DNA of 64,000 nt. Origin: Rhodococcus sp. W8901. Lineage in GTDB: Bacteria > Actinomycetota > Actinomycetes > Mycobacteriales > Mycobacteriaceae. Both the position numbers and the translations under genes were made by a program. The notes below the pieces were generated by a model. That model searched no databases and had not been told where the DNA came from. It was given only the letters and a program-made list of their open reading frames with translations. Shown one piece after another: positions 35,107 through 44,835 of this stretch (positions are counted from its first letter, which is position 1; each line of letters opens with the position of its first letter). The stretch is from NCBI RefSeq assembly GCF_013348805.1, contig NZ_CP054690.1, forward strand, positions 4,154,001 through 4,218,000, given 5' to 3'.

Positions 35107-36841
35107 GCAGCACCGTGCCCGGTACCGGCTCGAGGATCTGCGCACGCGCCTCCGGGGCCGCGGCCCGCAGCGCGTCGGCGGAAGCGTCGTCCGGCTGCGC
35201 CTGCGACATGATCTCGGCCTCGACGCGCGCCCGATACGTCTCGACCTCGCGGTCGATCGTGGCCGAGTCCCAGCCGAGGATCGGCGCGACGAGATTGGCC
35301 ACCTGCTCGGCGCAGTTCACGCCGCGGTGCGGGTACTCGATCGAGATGCGGGTGCGGCGCGCGAGGATGTCCTCGAGATGCAGCGCACCCTCGGCCGCGG
35401 CCGCATACACGGCTTCCACCTGCAGGTAGTCGGGCGCGTCGGTGATCGGCTGGAGCAACTCGGGTGAGTCCTGACCCAGTTCCAGGACCTCGTCGATGAG
35501 CGAGCCGTACCGGTCGAGCAGGTGCTTGACCCGATACGGGTGCAGTCCGTACAGCTGGCCGAGGTGCACGGCCTGGTTGACCAGCGCGAAGTAGCCGTCG
35601 GCGCCGACCAGCGGCACCTTCTCGGTGATCGACGGCGCGACGCGGGCCGGAATGTCCTCCGAGGCGAGGTCGACGGCGTCCTGCCCCATCACCCGGTAGG
35701 TCGTGTACTTGCCGCCGGCGATCGCGACGAGGCCCGGCGCGACGCGTGCGACGGCGTGTTCCCGCGAGAGTTTCGACGTCTCGTCACTCTCCCCCGCCAG
35801 CAGCGGACGTAGCCCGGCGTACACGCCGTCGATGTCGTCGGGGGTGAGCGGGGTGACCAGCACCTTGTTGACGTGGCCGAGGATGTAGTCGATGTCGGCC
35901 TTGGTCGCGGCCGGGTGTGCGAGGTCGAGATTCCAGTCGGTGTCGGTGGTGCCGATGATCCAGTGGCCACCCCACGGAATCACGAACAGCACCGACTTCT
36001 CGGTGCGCAGGATGATCGCGGCGTCGCTCACGATCCGATCGCGCGGAACCACGATGTGCACGCCCTTGGACGCCCGCACCCGGAACCGTCCACGCTGGCG
36101 GGACAGCGACTGGATCTCGTCGGTCCACACACCGGTGGAATTGATGACGACGTGGCCGCAGACCTCGGTCGTCTCACCGGTCTCCGAGTCGCGGACCCGC
36201 ACGCCGGACACCCGGTCGGCCTCCCGAAGGAAGCCCACCACCTGCGTCGAGGTCCGAACGACCGCGCCGTACTGGGCCGCCGTGCGTGCCACGGTCATCG
36301 TGTGGCGGGCGTCGTCGACGACGGTGTCGTAGTAGCGGATTCCGCCGACCAGCGAGTGCCGCTTGAGTCCGGGCGCCATCCGCAGGGCACCCGCCCGCGT
36401 CAGATGTTTCTGCGCCGGGACCGACTTCGCGCCGCCCATCCGGTCGTAGAGGAGGAATCCGGCCGCCATGTACGGCCGCTCCCACACCCGATGTGTCAGC
36501 GGGAAAAGGAATTTCAACGGCTTGACCAGATGCGGCGCGAGCGTCGACATCGACAGTTCCCGCTCGTGCAGCGCCTCCGCCACCAGACCGAACTCGAGCT
36601 GCTCCAGATAGCGCAGTCCGCCGTGGAACATCTTCGACGAGCGTGACGACGTGCCCGAGGCGAAATCGCGGGCCTCGACGAGCGCCACCTTGAGCCCGCG
36701 CGTCGCGGCATCGAGCGCCGCGCCGGCACCGACGACGCCGCCACCGATCACCACCACGTCGAATTGCTCGGTTCCCAACTTCTCCCAGGCCTGCTCGCGC
36801 TGCTGCGGACCGAGGAATTGCACACCAGGCTGCTTGTCCAA
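35081..36841 (-). CDS. glpD: Glycerol-3-phosphate dehydrogenase (FAD)
   Basis: 586-aa membrane-associated flavoprotein that oxidises glycerol-3-phosphate to dihydroxyacetone phosphate and passes electrons to quinone. FAD motif 'VVVIGGGVVGAGAALDAATR' near residue 30; 'SSRSSKMFHGGLRYLEQLEF', 'WGGHWIIGTTDTDWN' and 'AGGKYTTYRVMGQDAVD' are GlpD blocks; the C-terminal GlpD domain follows. It parallels mycobacterial GlpD2 to the end ('EAEIMSQAQPDDASADALRA'). TTG at 36841 with GGGAG upstream gives the family length; a GTG at 36823 is an alternative. Divergent from glpK over 75 bases. Confidence 0.93.
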   Translation of the reverse strand: MDKQPGVQFLGPQQREQAWEKLGTEQFDVVVIGGGVVGAGAALDAATRGLKVALVEARDFASGTSSRSSKMFHGGLRYLEQLEFGLVAEALHERELSMSTLAPHLVKPLKFLFPLTHRVWERPYMAAGFLLYDRMGGAKSVPAQKHLTRAGALRMAPGLKRHSLVGGIRYYDTVVDDARHTMTVARTAAQYGAVVRTSTQVVGFLREADRVSGVRVRDSETGETTEVCGHVVINSTGVWTDEIQSLSRQRGRFRVRASKGVHIVVPRDRIVSDAAIILRTEKSVLFVIPWGGHWIIGTTDTDWNLDLAHPAATKADIDYILGHVNKVLVTPLTPDDIDGVYAGLRPLLAGESDETSKLSREHAVARVAPGLVAIAGGKYTTYRVMGQDAVDLASEDIPARVAPSITEKVPLVGADGYFALVNQAVHLGQLYGLHPYRVKHLLDRYGSLIDEVLELGQDSPELLQPITDAPDYLQVEAVYAAAAEGALHLEDILARRTRISIEYPHRGVNCAEQVANLVAPILGWDSATIDREVETYRARVEAEIMSQAQPDDASADALRAAAPEARAQILEPVPGTVLPSGGSARS

Positions 36842-36916
36842 CTCGGGCTCCCGTGGTTGTCGGCAAATCTGCCCCCAGGCTAGTAGCTTCGTGCCCAGAC
36901 TGCCCGAGAGACGAGG

Positions 36917-38455
36917 ATGCCCGTGAGCCAGTACATAGCCGCGATCGACCAGGGAACCACGTCGAGCCGTTGCATGATCTTCGACCACGCCGGTCAGGTC
37001 GTGGGCGTCGCGCAGAAGGAGCACGACCAGATCTTCCCGAAACCGGGCTGGGTGGAACACGATGCGGTGCAGCTGTGGAGTAACACCCGCGAGATGGTCG
37101 GCTCGGTGCTCGCGAAGACGAACCTCACGGCCGGCGACATAGCCGCGGTCGGCATCACGAACCAGCGCGAGACCACCGTGGTGTGGGACCGCGAGACCGG
37201 TGAACCCGTCTACAACGCGATCGTCTGGCAGGACACCCGCACCGATCGGCTGTGTGACGAACTGGCCGGCGAGGAGGGCCGCGGGCGGTTCCGCGAGGTC
37301 ACCGGGTTGCCACTGTCGACGTACTTCGCGGGTCCCAAGGTGCGCTGGATCCTCGACAATGTCGAGGGCGCCCGACAGCGCGCCGAGGCCGGCGAGCTGT
37401 GTTTCGGCACGATCGACTCGTGGATCGTCTGGAACCTCACCGGCGGTCTGCACGTCACCGACGTGACCAACGCGTCACGCACGCTGCTGATGAATCTGCG
37501 GACCCTCGACTGGGATCGGGACATCTGCGAGGCGATGGGCATCCCGGTCTCGATGCTGCCGGAGATCCGAAGCTCGTCCGAGGTGTACGGCGACCTCGCG
37601 CTGCCCGGCATCTCCGCCGGCATCCCCATCGCGGGCATCCTCGGTGACCAGCAGGCCGCGACGTTCGGGCAGGCGTGTCTGTCGGAGGGCGAGGCCAAGA
37701 ACACCTACGGCACCGGAAACTTCCTGCTGCTCAACACCGGAACCACGCCCGTACACAGCGAACACGGCCTGCTCACCACGGTCTGCTACAAGCTGGGCGA
37801 CAAGCCCGCCGTCTACGCACTCGAGGGATCGGTCGCCGTCACCGGCTCCCTCGTCCAATGGCTGCGCGACAACCTGGGAATCATCCAGTCGGCCAAGGAT
37901 ATCGAGCCGCTCGCCAAGAGCGTCGCCGACAACGGTGGCGCCTATTTCGTGCCCGCGTTCTCGGGTCTGTTCGCACCGCGCTGGCGGCCGGATGCCCGCG
38001 GCGTCATCGCCGGCCTGACCCGCTTCGTCAACAAGGGACACCTCGCCCGCGCCGCCCTCGAGGCCACCGCCTACCAGACCCGGGAGGTCATCGAGGCGAT
38101 GCGCGCCGACTCCGGCGTCGAACTGAGCTCGCTCAAGGTGGACGGCGGCATGGTCGTCAACGAGACGCTGATGCAGTTCCAGTCCGACATCCTCGGCGTC
38201 CCGGTCATCCGCCCCGTCGTGAACGAGACCACCGCACTCGGCGCCGCGTACGCCGCGGGTCTCGCGGTGGGATTCTGGAAGAGCGAGGACGACATCCGCG
38301 ACAACTGGGCGCAGGACAAGACGTGGGAACCGAAGATGGACGAGTCCGACCGCGAACGCCTCTACAGCGGGTGGAACAAAGCCGTCGAACGTACCTACGG
38401 TTGGACCGACGACGCAGGCGACTCGGGCGACACCGCCGACGCCCCTTCGACGTAG
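36917..38455 (+). CDS. glpK: Glycerol kinase
   Basis: 512-aa FGGY-family kinase phosphorylating glycerol to glycerol-3-phosphate with ATP, supplying the substrate of the divergent glpD. Family blocks: '[18 protein letters not shown]', '[13 protein letters not shown]', '[10 protein letters not shown]', '[16 protein letters not shown]' and '[20 protein letters not shown]'. ATG 36917; a GTG two codons later is also possible. The last 61 bases overlap the 3' end of a Phd-type antitoxin gene on the other strand. Confidence 0.95.
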   Translation: MPVSQYIAAIDQGTTSSRCMIFDHAGQVVGVAQKEHDQIFPKPGWVEHDAVQLWSNTREMVGSVLAKTNLTAGDIAAVGITNQRETTVVWDRETGEPVYNAIVWQDTRTDRLCDELAGEEGRGRFREVTGLPLSTYFAGPKVRWILDNVEGARQRAEAGELCFGTIDSWIVWNLTGGLHVTDVTNASRTLLMNLRTLDWDRDICEAMGIPVSMLPEIRSSSEVYGDLALPGISAGIPIAGILGDQQAATFGQACLSEGEAKNTYGTGNFLLLNTGTTPVHSEHGLLTTVCYKLGDKPAVYALEGSVAVTGSLVQWLRDNLGIIQSAKDIEPLAKSVADNGGAYFVPAFSGLFAPRWRPDARGVIAGLTRFVNKGHLARAALEATAYQTREVIEAMRADSGVELSSLKVDGGMVVNETLMQFQSDILGVPVIRPVVNETTALGAAYAAGLAVGFWKSEDDIRDNWAQDKTWEPKMDESDRERLYSGWNKAVERTYGWTDDAGDSGDTADAPST

Positions 38456-38829
38456 CCCTTCCACGCCTCCAGGCGTTCACGCCACGAGACGGCTGCGTCG
38501 CCGCCGTCGTACGTGTCGAGGATCAGGTCCTGCCACCACTGCACACGTTCTCGGTACCGGGCAACGGAGTACCACACGGCGCCGAGGGAACCGGTGATGC
38601 CGATACGCTCATCGACCCGGCCCTCCGCTTCGGGCGACGTGGAAGGGACGGCGCCGCAAGGTGCTTGCGTGAGCGCCTCCAGACTGCGCAGGTCCTCGAG
38701 CGACACCATCACGGCCGCGGGTGCACCGTGGCGGGTGATCGTGATCCGCTCCCGCCCGTAGCCGGCCCGGCAGACCAGTTCTCGTAGTTGCGCTCGGGCC
38801 TCTCCGAACGGGACCTGCGATGTCGTCAT
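38395..38829 (-). CDS. Phd/YefM-type antitoxin-like protein (no toxin partner)
   Basis: 144-aa protein. Residues 1-55 match the DNA-binding fold of Phd/YefM antitoxins: '[20 protein letters not shown]', '[20 protein letters not shown]', 'LRSLEALT'. The C-terminal 90 residues are longer than usual and Trp-rich ('[19 protein letters not shown]'), without a known toxin-binding motif. No RelE, ParE or Doc-type gene lies beside it: the neighbours are glpK (convergent, 61-base overlap) and an aminotransferase gene. It is either an orphan antitoxin or a stand-alone regulator. Confidence 0.75.
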   Translation of the reverse strand: MTTSQVPFGEARAQLRELVCRAGYGRERITITRHGAPAAVMVSLEDLRSLEALTQAPCGAVPSTSPEAEGRVDERIGITGSLGAVWYSVARYRERVQWWQDLILDTYDGGDAAVSWRERLEAWKGYVEGASAVSPESPASSVQP

Positions 38830-38938
38830 GACCGGATGGTGGGTGGGCCGTCCGACAGTGCGAGCCTACGAACCCGCCGAACCACTCATCAACCCGAATA
38901 TGAATTCGTACAGAACACGAGGTTTTGTACAAAATCGT

Positions 38939-40162
38939 TCACGCGTCGAAAACAGTCTCCGAGCGCTCGTGCGCGTCGTGGGCCTCCCGCATCCGCCGGA
39001 CGCCGTCGGCCAGTACCGCGCCGTCGTACGTCGCGAAGCAGAGCCGCGCCGCGTGCGGGTGGGCGGCAGCGACTCCGAACGCCCCGCCCGGCACATAGGC
39101 GACGCCGTGCCGAACCGCGGTGTCCAGCAGAGTCGCGGTGTCTGTGCCATCGGTGAACTCGACCCAACAGAACATGCCGCCGTGGATCGTGGAGTGCGCG
39201 ATCCTGTCACCGAAGGCCTCCTCGAGCGCGCCGACGAGCGCGCCCGCCCGCGACCCGTACGCCGCACGGATCGTGTCGAGGTGCCCGCCGAGCCACGCCG
39301 TGTCGCCGAGCAGTTCGGTCGCGATCTGCTGCGTGAGGGACGATCCACACAGGTCGGCGCCCTGCTTGAGAAGTTCGACGGCCTCGCACACCCGGCGGTC
39401 GCCATGCAGCCAGCCGATCCGCAACGCCGGTGCGAGGGTCTTGGATCCGCTCGACAGTCGCAGCACCCGGGCCGAGTGGGTCGCGATGGGGTCGGGGGTC
39501 GGTTCGCCGAACCACAGTTCGCCGTACGGATCGTCCTCGATGATCCAGAAGCCGTACCGGTCAGCGAGATTCGCGAGGTGCGCACGCCGAGCCGCGGACA
39601 GCACCACCCCGCGCGGGTTGTGGAAGTTGCTGACCGTGTGGACAACCTTGGGCCGCAGCCCTTCCCGCAACGACCGCTCGAGCGCGTCGGTGTCCATGCC
39701 GTCGCCGTCCAGTCCGATGGGCACCAACGCGGCCTGCGCGGTCCGGAACACCTGCAGCGCCCCCGTGTAGCCGGGCTCCTCGACCACGACGACATCGCCC
39801 GGATCGAGCAGCACCTGCGCGAGCAGGCTCAGCGCCTGCTGCGATCCGTGGGTGACGACCACCTCGGCCGGTTCGATCCTCCGCCCCACCCGCTCGCTCT
39901 CACGCGCCGCGATCGTCTCGCGCAGCGGCGCCCAGCCGGACGTCTCGCCGTACTGGACAGCGCGGGGATCGGCGAATGCCCGCTCGGCGGCCAGCGCAAT
40001 GCGTTCGCGCGGAACGAGTTCCGTGGCCGGCAGTCCACCGGCCAGGCTGATCACATCGGGGCGGGCGGTGAGAGTGAGCAGATCGCGGATGGCCGAGCCG
40101 CGTAGCCCGGCCATCCGTGACGACAACGCGAGAGACGGACCGTGCGAGGAATCGAGGGACAT
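38939..40162 (-). CDS. PLP-dependent aminotransferase, 2-aminoadipate/aromatic (LysN-MocR) type
   Basis: 407-aa fold type I aminotransferase. 'LAGGLPATELVP', 'QYGETSGWAPLRETIA', 'VVVTHGSQQALSLLAQVLLD', 'NFHNPRGVVLS', 'IIEDDPYGELWF' and the PLP lysine K241 in 'SSGSKTLAPALRIGW' are those of the LysN/2-aminoadipate transaminase group, which is also the catalytic part of MocR regulators. No winged-helix domain is fused here. The protein could be the enzyme that turns 2-aminoadipate into 2-oxoadipate, the step missing from the lat-pcd-hglS set 25 kb away; this is inference. Confidence 0.82.
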   Translation of the reverse strand: MSLDSSHGPSLALSSRMAGLRGSAIRDLLTLTARPDVISLAGGLPATELVPRERIALAAERAFADPRAVQYGETSGWAPLRETIAARESERVGRRIEPAEVVVTHGSQQALSLLAQVLLDPGDVVVVEEPGYTGALQVFRTAQAALVPIGLDGDGMDTDALERSLREGLRPKVVHTVSNFHNPRGVVLSAARRAHLANLADRYGFWIIEDDPYGELWFGEPTPDPIATHSARVLRLSSGSKTLAPALRIGWLHGDRRVCEAVELLKQGADLCGSSLTQQIATELLGDTAWLGGHLDTIRAAYGSRAGALVGALEEAFGDRIAHSTIHGGMFCWVEFTDGTDTATLLDTAVRHGVAYVPGGAFGVAAAHPHAARLCFATYDGAVLADGVRRMREAHDAHERSETVFDA

Positions 40163-40358
40163 AGAGCAACTCCGCAGTCGGGGAAACTGCCGTCGCGCAC
40201 GACGGCGAAGGACGAAGGCAGATACACCCAGGTCGTCCCGGATCGACGGGGCGGAGAGCGATGCGATGGGCCGATGGTTCTCGACCGACTTATCGCATCA
40301 TCCCACAGATCGCTCCACCATATGAAATCATCGTCTCACATGGTGAACAGGACGCCGA

Positions 40359-41762
40359 TCAGTCCAGGTCGTCGTGACGCATCAGCTGACGCGATGCCTC
40401 GGTGATGGAACCCGACAGCGACGGGTACACCGAGAACGTCTGCGCCAGATCGTTGACCGTCAGGTTGTTCTGCACCGCGATCGCGATGGGCAGGATCAGT
40501 TCCGACGCCGTGGCCGCGACCACGACACCACCGATGACGACGCCGGTGGCCGGGCGGCAGAAGATCTTCACGAAGCCGCGGCGCAGACCCGACATCTTGG
40601 CGCGCGGGTTCGTGTTGAGCGGCAGCATCACGGTGCGGGCCGGGACCTCACCGTTGTCGATCGCAGCCTGGCTGACGCCGACGTTCGCGATCTCCGGGCG
40701 GGTGAAGACAGCCGACGCGACGGTCTTGAGCTTGATCGGGCTCACGCCCTCGCCCAGCGCGTGGTACATCGCGATGCGGCCCTGCATCGCGGCAACCGAC
40801 GCCAGCGGCAGCAGGCCGGTGCAGTCGCCGGCGGCGTAGACGCCCGAGACCGTCGTGCGCGAGACACGGTCCACGCGCAGGTAGCCGCCCTTGTCGAGTT
40901 CGATGCCGACCTTCTCGAGTCCCAGGCCCTCGGTGTTGGGGGTGGAACCGACGGCCATCAGGGCGTGGCTGCCGTGCACGGTACGACCGTCCGCGAGCTT
41001 GACGACGATGCCGTCTTCGGTGCGCTCGACCGCATCGGCGCGTGCGTGCTTGACGAGGGTCACGCCGCGCTCGGCGAGCACGTCCTCGAGGACGAGGGCC
41101 GCGTCGGCGTCCTCGTGCGGCATGACGCGGTCACGGCTGGACACCAGCGTCACCTTGACGCCCATCTCTGTGTACGCGGACACGAACTCGGCACCGGTGA
41201 CGCCGGAACCGACGACCACCAGGTGCGAGGGCAACTCCTCGAGGTCGTACAGGTGACGCCACGTGAGGATCCGCTCGCCGTCCGGCACAGCGCCCGGCAG
41301 CACGCGCGGGCTGGCGCCCGTGGCAATGAGGACGACGTCGGCGTCGAGGACCTTCTCCTCGCCGGTGGTCAGCGTGGCGCGGACCTGGTGCGCCGCCATG
41401 CCGATCTGCCGGTCGATGAGCTCGGCGGTACCCGATAGGAGCTGGACGCCCACGCTCTGCAGGCGGGCCCGGATGTCGGACGACTGGACCTGCGCGAGGT
41501 TCTTGACGCGGGAGTTGATCTGCGGAAGCGAGATGGTCGCGCTCGCGGGATCGAGGGAAATGCCCAGGTCGGTGGCGCGGCGCATGTCGGTGCGGATGCC
41601 GGTGGACGCGATGAACGTCTTGGAGGGAACGCAGTCGAACAGCACACACGCGCCGCCGATACCGTCGGAGTCGACCAGGGAAACGGAGGCGCCGTGCTGT
41701 GCGGCCACCAGCGCTGCCTCGTATCCGGCAGGTCCGCCACCGATGATCACGATCCGGGTCAT
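40359..41762 (-). CDS. lpdA: LpdA-type NAD(P)H flavoprotein (quinone) reductase
   Basis: 467-aa flavoprotein disulfide reductase family member. 'IVIIGGGPAGYEAALVAAQH' binds FAD, 'VVVGSGVTGAEFVSAYTEMG' binds NAD(P)H and 'VYAAGDCTGLLPLASVAAMQ' is the second FAD contact. It matches mycobacterial LpdA (Rv3303c), known as a quinone reductase rather than a lipoamide dehydrogenase. The redox region is C39-VLFD-C44, so a cysteine pair is present, yet the C-terminal His-Glu dyad is replaced (Tyr and Gly in 'VYPSLSGSITEA'). ATG 41762 follows GGAGG. Divergent from the gamma-glutamylcyclotransferase gene over 200 bases with no clear site. Confidence 0.9.
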   Translation of the reverse strand: MTRIVIIGGGPAGYEAALVAAQHGASVSLVDSDGIGGACVLFDCVPSKTFIASTGIRTDMRRATDLGISLDPASATISLPQINSRVKNLAQVQSSDIRARLQSVGVQLLSGTAELIDRQIGMAAHQVRATLTTGEEKVLDADVVLIATGASPRVLPGAVPDGERILTWRHLYDLEELPSHLVVVGSGVTGAEFVSAYTEMGVKVTLVSSRDRVMPHEDADAALVLEDVLAERGVTLVKHARADAVERTEDGIVVKLADGRTVHGSHALMAVGSTPNTEGLGLEKVGIELDKGGYLRVDRVSRTTVSGVYAAGDCTGLLPLASVAAMQGRIAMYHALGEGVSPIKLKTVASAVFTRPEIANVGVSQAAIDNGEVPARTVMLPLNTNPRAKMSGLRRGFVKIFCRPATGVVIGGVVVAATASELILPIAIAVQNNLTVNDLAQTFSVYPSLSGSITEASRQLMRHDDLD

Positions 41763-41962
41763 TCGTCCTCCAAGCTCACCGCGCCGGCCGGGATCTCCAG
41801 CCAGGCCCGTGCACAACGCTATTCCAGTGACCGGGAACACGCAGGCCGCGACCCCCCTCTGACCCCCATCATGCGCTCTCGGAATCGCCGAATGCGCCGG
41901 ATCGTGCTCGCGGCGGTTCTCCCGCTACCCGAGCGTCGAGTACAGCGATTAGGCTTGCCGCC

Positions 41963-42433
41963 GTGCCGATCTATGCCGCCTACGGGTCCAACATGCATCC
42001 CGAACAGATGCTCGAGCGCTGCCCGCACTCGCCGATGGCGGGCACCGGGTGGCTCCGCGGGTGGCGGCTGACCTTCAGCGGTGGCGACATCGGCTGGGAG
42101 GGCGCGCTCGCGACGGTCGTCGAGGATCCGGACAACCCGGACGCCAAGGTGTTCGTCGTCCTGTACGACGTCCCGTCCGAGGACGAGGAGCGCCTCGACC
42201 GCTGGGAGGGTTCCGAACTGGGCATCCACCGCAAGATCCGGCTGCGTGTCGACACCGCCGACGGACCCGTCCTGGCCTGGCTGTACGTGCTCGACGCCTA
42301 CGAGGGCGGACTGCCGTCCGCCCGCTACCTGGGTGTGATGGCCGACGCCGCGGAGATCGCCGGAGCCCCCGCCGACTACGTGCGGAGCCTGCGCACCCGC
42401 AACAGCCGCAACGTGGGACCCGGCACCCCGTAG
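41963..42433 (+). CDS. Gamma-glutamylcyclotransferase family protein
   Basis: 156-aa GGCT/AIG2-fold protein. The substrate loop 'YAAYGSNMHPEQM' is at the start, the likely acid E46 is in 'GGDIGWEGALA', and 'VLYDVPSEDEERLDRWEG' is typical. Such enzymes release 5-oxoproline from gamma-glutamyl peptides; the mycobacterial counterpart is Rv3304. GTG start, no strong ribosome site seen. Convergent with the amidohydrolase gene at 42463. Confidence 0.88.
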   Translation: MPIYAAYGSNMHPEQMLERCPHSPMAGTGWLRGWRLTFSGGDIGWEGALATVVEDPDNPDAKVFVVLYDVPSEDEERLDRWEGSELGIHRKIRLRVDTADGPVLAWLYVLDAYEGGLPSARYLGVMADAAEIAGAPADYVRSLRTRNSRNVGPGTP

Positions 42434-42462
42434 GGCCGCCACAGGGCCGGCTCAGTGTCGAC

Positions 42463-43614
42463 TCAGGACTGGAGCACCAGGTTCGTCAGCACCCGGACCC
42501 CGGTCGTCAGCGCCCGCTCGTCCAGGTCGAAGGTGGGCTGGTGGATGTCGAGTTGTTCGCCGTGCCCCGACCACACGCCCAACCGCGCCATCGCGCCCGG
42601 CGCCTCCTCGAGGTACCAGGAGAAGTCCTCCCCGCCGCCGGACTGTGGGGTGTCGGCCAGCGCGTCGGGGCCGATCGCGCGGACCGCGTCCTCGAGCATG
42701 CGCGCCGACACCTCGTCGTTCACGACCGGCGGCACACCCCGTCGGTAGTTCAACTCGTACCGCACGCCGGTCGGCGCCAACAGCCCGTGCACGATCTCCC
42801 GCACCGTCGGCTCGAGCAGCGCCCACGTGTCGTGGTCGCCGGTCCGGACGGTTCCGGTGAGGATGCCGCTGCGCGGGATCGCGTTGGGCGCCTGCCCCGC
42901 GCTCACCGCGCCCCACACCATCACGGTGCCGCTGCGCGGATCGATGCGGCGGCTGAGCATGCCGGGCAGACCGGTGATCACCGTGCCGATCGCGTACACC
43001 AGATCGGTCGTCAGGTGCGGCCGGGAGGTGTGCCCTCCCGGCGAGTCGAGGACGAGTTCGACGGTGTCGGCCGCCGACGTGATCGCGCCGACGCGCACCC
43101 CCACCCGGCCCGCCTCGAGCCGCGGATCGCAGTGCAGCGCGAAGATCCGCGACACCCCCTGCATGCCACCGGCGGCGACGACGTCGAGCGCACCGCCCGG
43201 CATCACCTCCTCCGCCGGCTGGAAGATGAACCGCACACCGATCGGCAACTGCGGCAACGCGTTCAGCGCCAGCGCGGCACCCAGCAGAATTGCGGTGTGC
43301 GCGTCGTGGCCGCACGCGTGGGCCACCCCCGGCACCGTCGACGTGTACGGCGCACCGGTGGCCTCCCGCATCGGCAGCGCGTCCATGTCGCCGCGCAGAC
43401 CGATCCGCATGCCGCCGGGGCCGATGTCGCAGATGACGCCCGTCCCACCGGGCAGCAGCAGCGGCGACATGCCGGCCGCGGACAGCTGGCTCGCGACGAA
43501 CGCGGTGGTCGCGAACTCGTGCCGCGCCAGTTCCGGATTCGCGTGGAAGTGCCGTCGCCACCGCGACAGGTCGATCGTGTGCTCGGCGAGCCACTTCTCG
43601 ATGCCCTCGTTCAC
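42463..43614 (-). CDS. amiA: M20 family amidohydrolase (AmiA)
   Basis: 383-aa metal-dependent amidohydrolase of the M20D group (N-acyl-amino acid or hippurate-type substrates). Metal-binding blocks: 'GLRGDMDALPM', 'HACGHDAHTAILLG' and 'FQPAEEVMPGG', then the lid domain and 'GGGEDFSWYLEEAPG'. GTG at 43614 overlaps the stop of the upstream homologue (GTGA). The pair and its order equal mycobacterial amiB1-amiA1. Physiological substrate not known. Confidence 0.9.
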   Translation of the reverse strand: MNEGIEKWLAEHTIDLSRWRRHFHANPELARHEFATTAFVASQLSAAGMSPLLLPGGTGVICDIGPGGMRIGLRGDMDALPMREATGAPYTSTVPGVAHACGHDAHTAILLGAALALNALPQLPIGVRFIFQPAEEVMPGGALDVVAAGGMQGVSRIFALHCDPRLEAGRVGVRVGAITSAADTVELVLDSPGGHTSRPHLTTDLVYAIGTVITGLPGMLSRRIDPRSGTVMVWGAVSAGQAPNAIPRSGILTGTVRTGDHDTWALLEPTVREIVHGLLAPTGVRYELNYRRGVPPVVNDEVSARMLEDAVRAIGPDALADTPQSGGGEDFSWYLEEAPGAMARLGVWSGHGEQLDIHQPTFDLDERALTTGVRVLTNLVLQS

Positions 43615-44798
43615 CGCAGCGCCACCCCCTCGAGCAGTCGCACGCGCTGACCCTCGTCGAGTGCGGCACGGATCGCGGTGCGCGCCAACGCTGTAGCGCC
43701 GTCCACCACGGCCTGGTCGGCCGACTCGGTCACGGCGGCAGCAGCGAACTCGGGCTGATGGGTCACCGCCCCACCCGAGTCGATCCCCACCACCGGATGA
43801 ATGCCGGGGAGAACGTGCGTCACGTTTCCCATGTCCGTACTGCCCAGGGGGCGAGACGATTCCAGCTCCACCGGAAGCGTGGTTCGACCGAGGTCGACGA
43901 TCTCCTCGCGGTAGGCGTCCGCCAGCCACGGATCGGGCCGCAGCTCGGTGTAGGCGGGCGAGACCGTCCGCACCGCGTGCGTACACCCGGTCGCCAGGGC
44001 GCCCGCCGCGAAACACGACTCGGCGCGGGCGGCCAGTTCGTCGAGCGACTCCGCGGTCCGCGCCCGCAGGTAGTACAGCATCTCGGCGCGCGCGGGAACG
44101 ATGTTGGGCGCCACGCCACCGTCGCTGACGATGCCGTGCAACTGCTGCCCGGGCGACAGATGCTGTCGCAGCAGCGCCAACGCGACCTGAGCGACGGTGG
44201 TCGCGTCGGCGGCGTTGCGGCCGAACTCCGGTGCCGCCGAGGCGTGCGCCTCCCGACCCGTGAACGTGACCGCGATGTCCGCCAGCGCCAGCGAGGTGGC
44301 GCCGACGATGTCGAACGGGCCCGGATGCACCATCAGGGCCGCAGCCACGTCGTCGAACACACCCCGTTCGAGCATCAGCACCTTGCCGCCGCCGGATTCC
44401 TCCGCCGGGGTTCCGATCACCCGGACGGTGATCCCCAGCGTGTCGGCGATCGGTGCGAGCGCGAGGCCGGCGCCGACCGCGGATGCCGCAATGATGTTGT
44501 GCCCGCATGCATGACCGATCTCGGGCAGCGCGTCGTACTCGGCGAGCACGGCGAGCACCAGTTCCCCGTCCCCGAAGGTCGCATCGAACGCGGTCGGCAG
44601 CTCCGCGACCCCGGTACGCACCTCGAAACCGCGGCCCCGCAACACCTCGGTGACCTTGGCCGCGCTGCGGTACTCCTCGAACGCGAGCTCGGGTTCGGCG
44701 TGAACGGAGTGCGACAGCGCGACCAGATCGGATCGCGCCGCCGACACCGTGTCCGACACCGAGGCGAACAGCGAGGCCGACAGGGATCCTGATTTCAC
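43611..44798 (-). CDS. amiB: M20 family amidohydrolase (AmiB)
   Basis: 395-aa M20-type amidohydrolase, paralogue of the next gene downstream. 'LAEYDALPEIGHACGHNIIA' carries the first metal ligands, 'GTPAEESGGGKVLM' the second set, and 'GREAHASAAPEFGRNAAD' begins the dimerisation domain; 'STDMGNVTHVLPGIHPVVGI' is near the C end. The GTG at 44798 gives the family length; 53 upstream in-frame codons are Arg-rich and unlike the family. An enoyl-CoA hydratase gene precedes it by 37 bases. Confidence 0.9.
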   Translation of the reverse strand: MKSGSLSASLFASVSDTVSAARSDLVALSHSVHAEPELAFEEYRSAAKVTEVLRGRGFEVRTGVAELPTAFDATFGDGELVLAVLAEYDALPEIGHACGHNIIAASAVGAGLALAPIADTLGITVRVIGTPAEESGGGKVLMLERGVFDDVAAALMVHPGPFDIVGATSLALADIAVTFTGREAHASAAPEFGRNAADATTVAQVALALLRQHLSPGQQLHGIVSDGGVAPNIVPARAEMLYYLRARTAESLDELAARAESCFAAGALATGCTHAVRTVSPAYTELRPDPWLADAYREEIVDLGRTTLPVELESSRPLGSTDMGNVTHVLPGIHPVVGIDSGGAVTHQPEFAAAAVTESADQAVVDGATALARTAIRAALDEGQRVRLLEGVALR

Positions 44799-44835
44799 AG
44801 ATCCCAGTCTCTCACTCCTGCCCGCCCGGGCCCGC

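Noticed and set aside
40316-40345. CACCAT ... ATGGTG inverted repeat upstream of the aminotransferase
   Set aside because: Six-base arms with an 18-base gap are expected by chance; kept only as a note.
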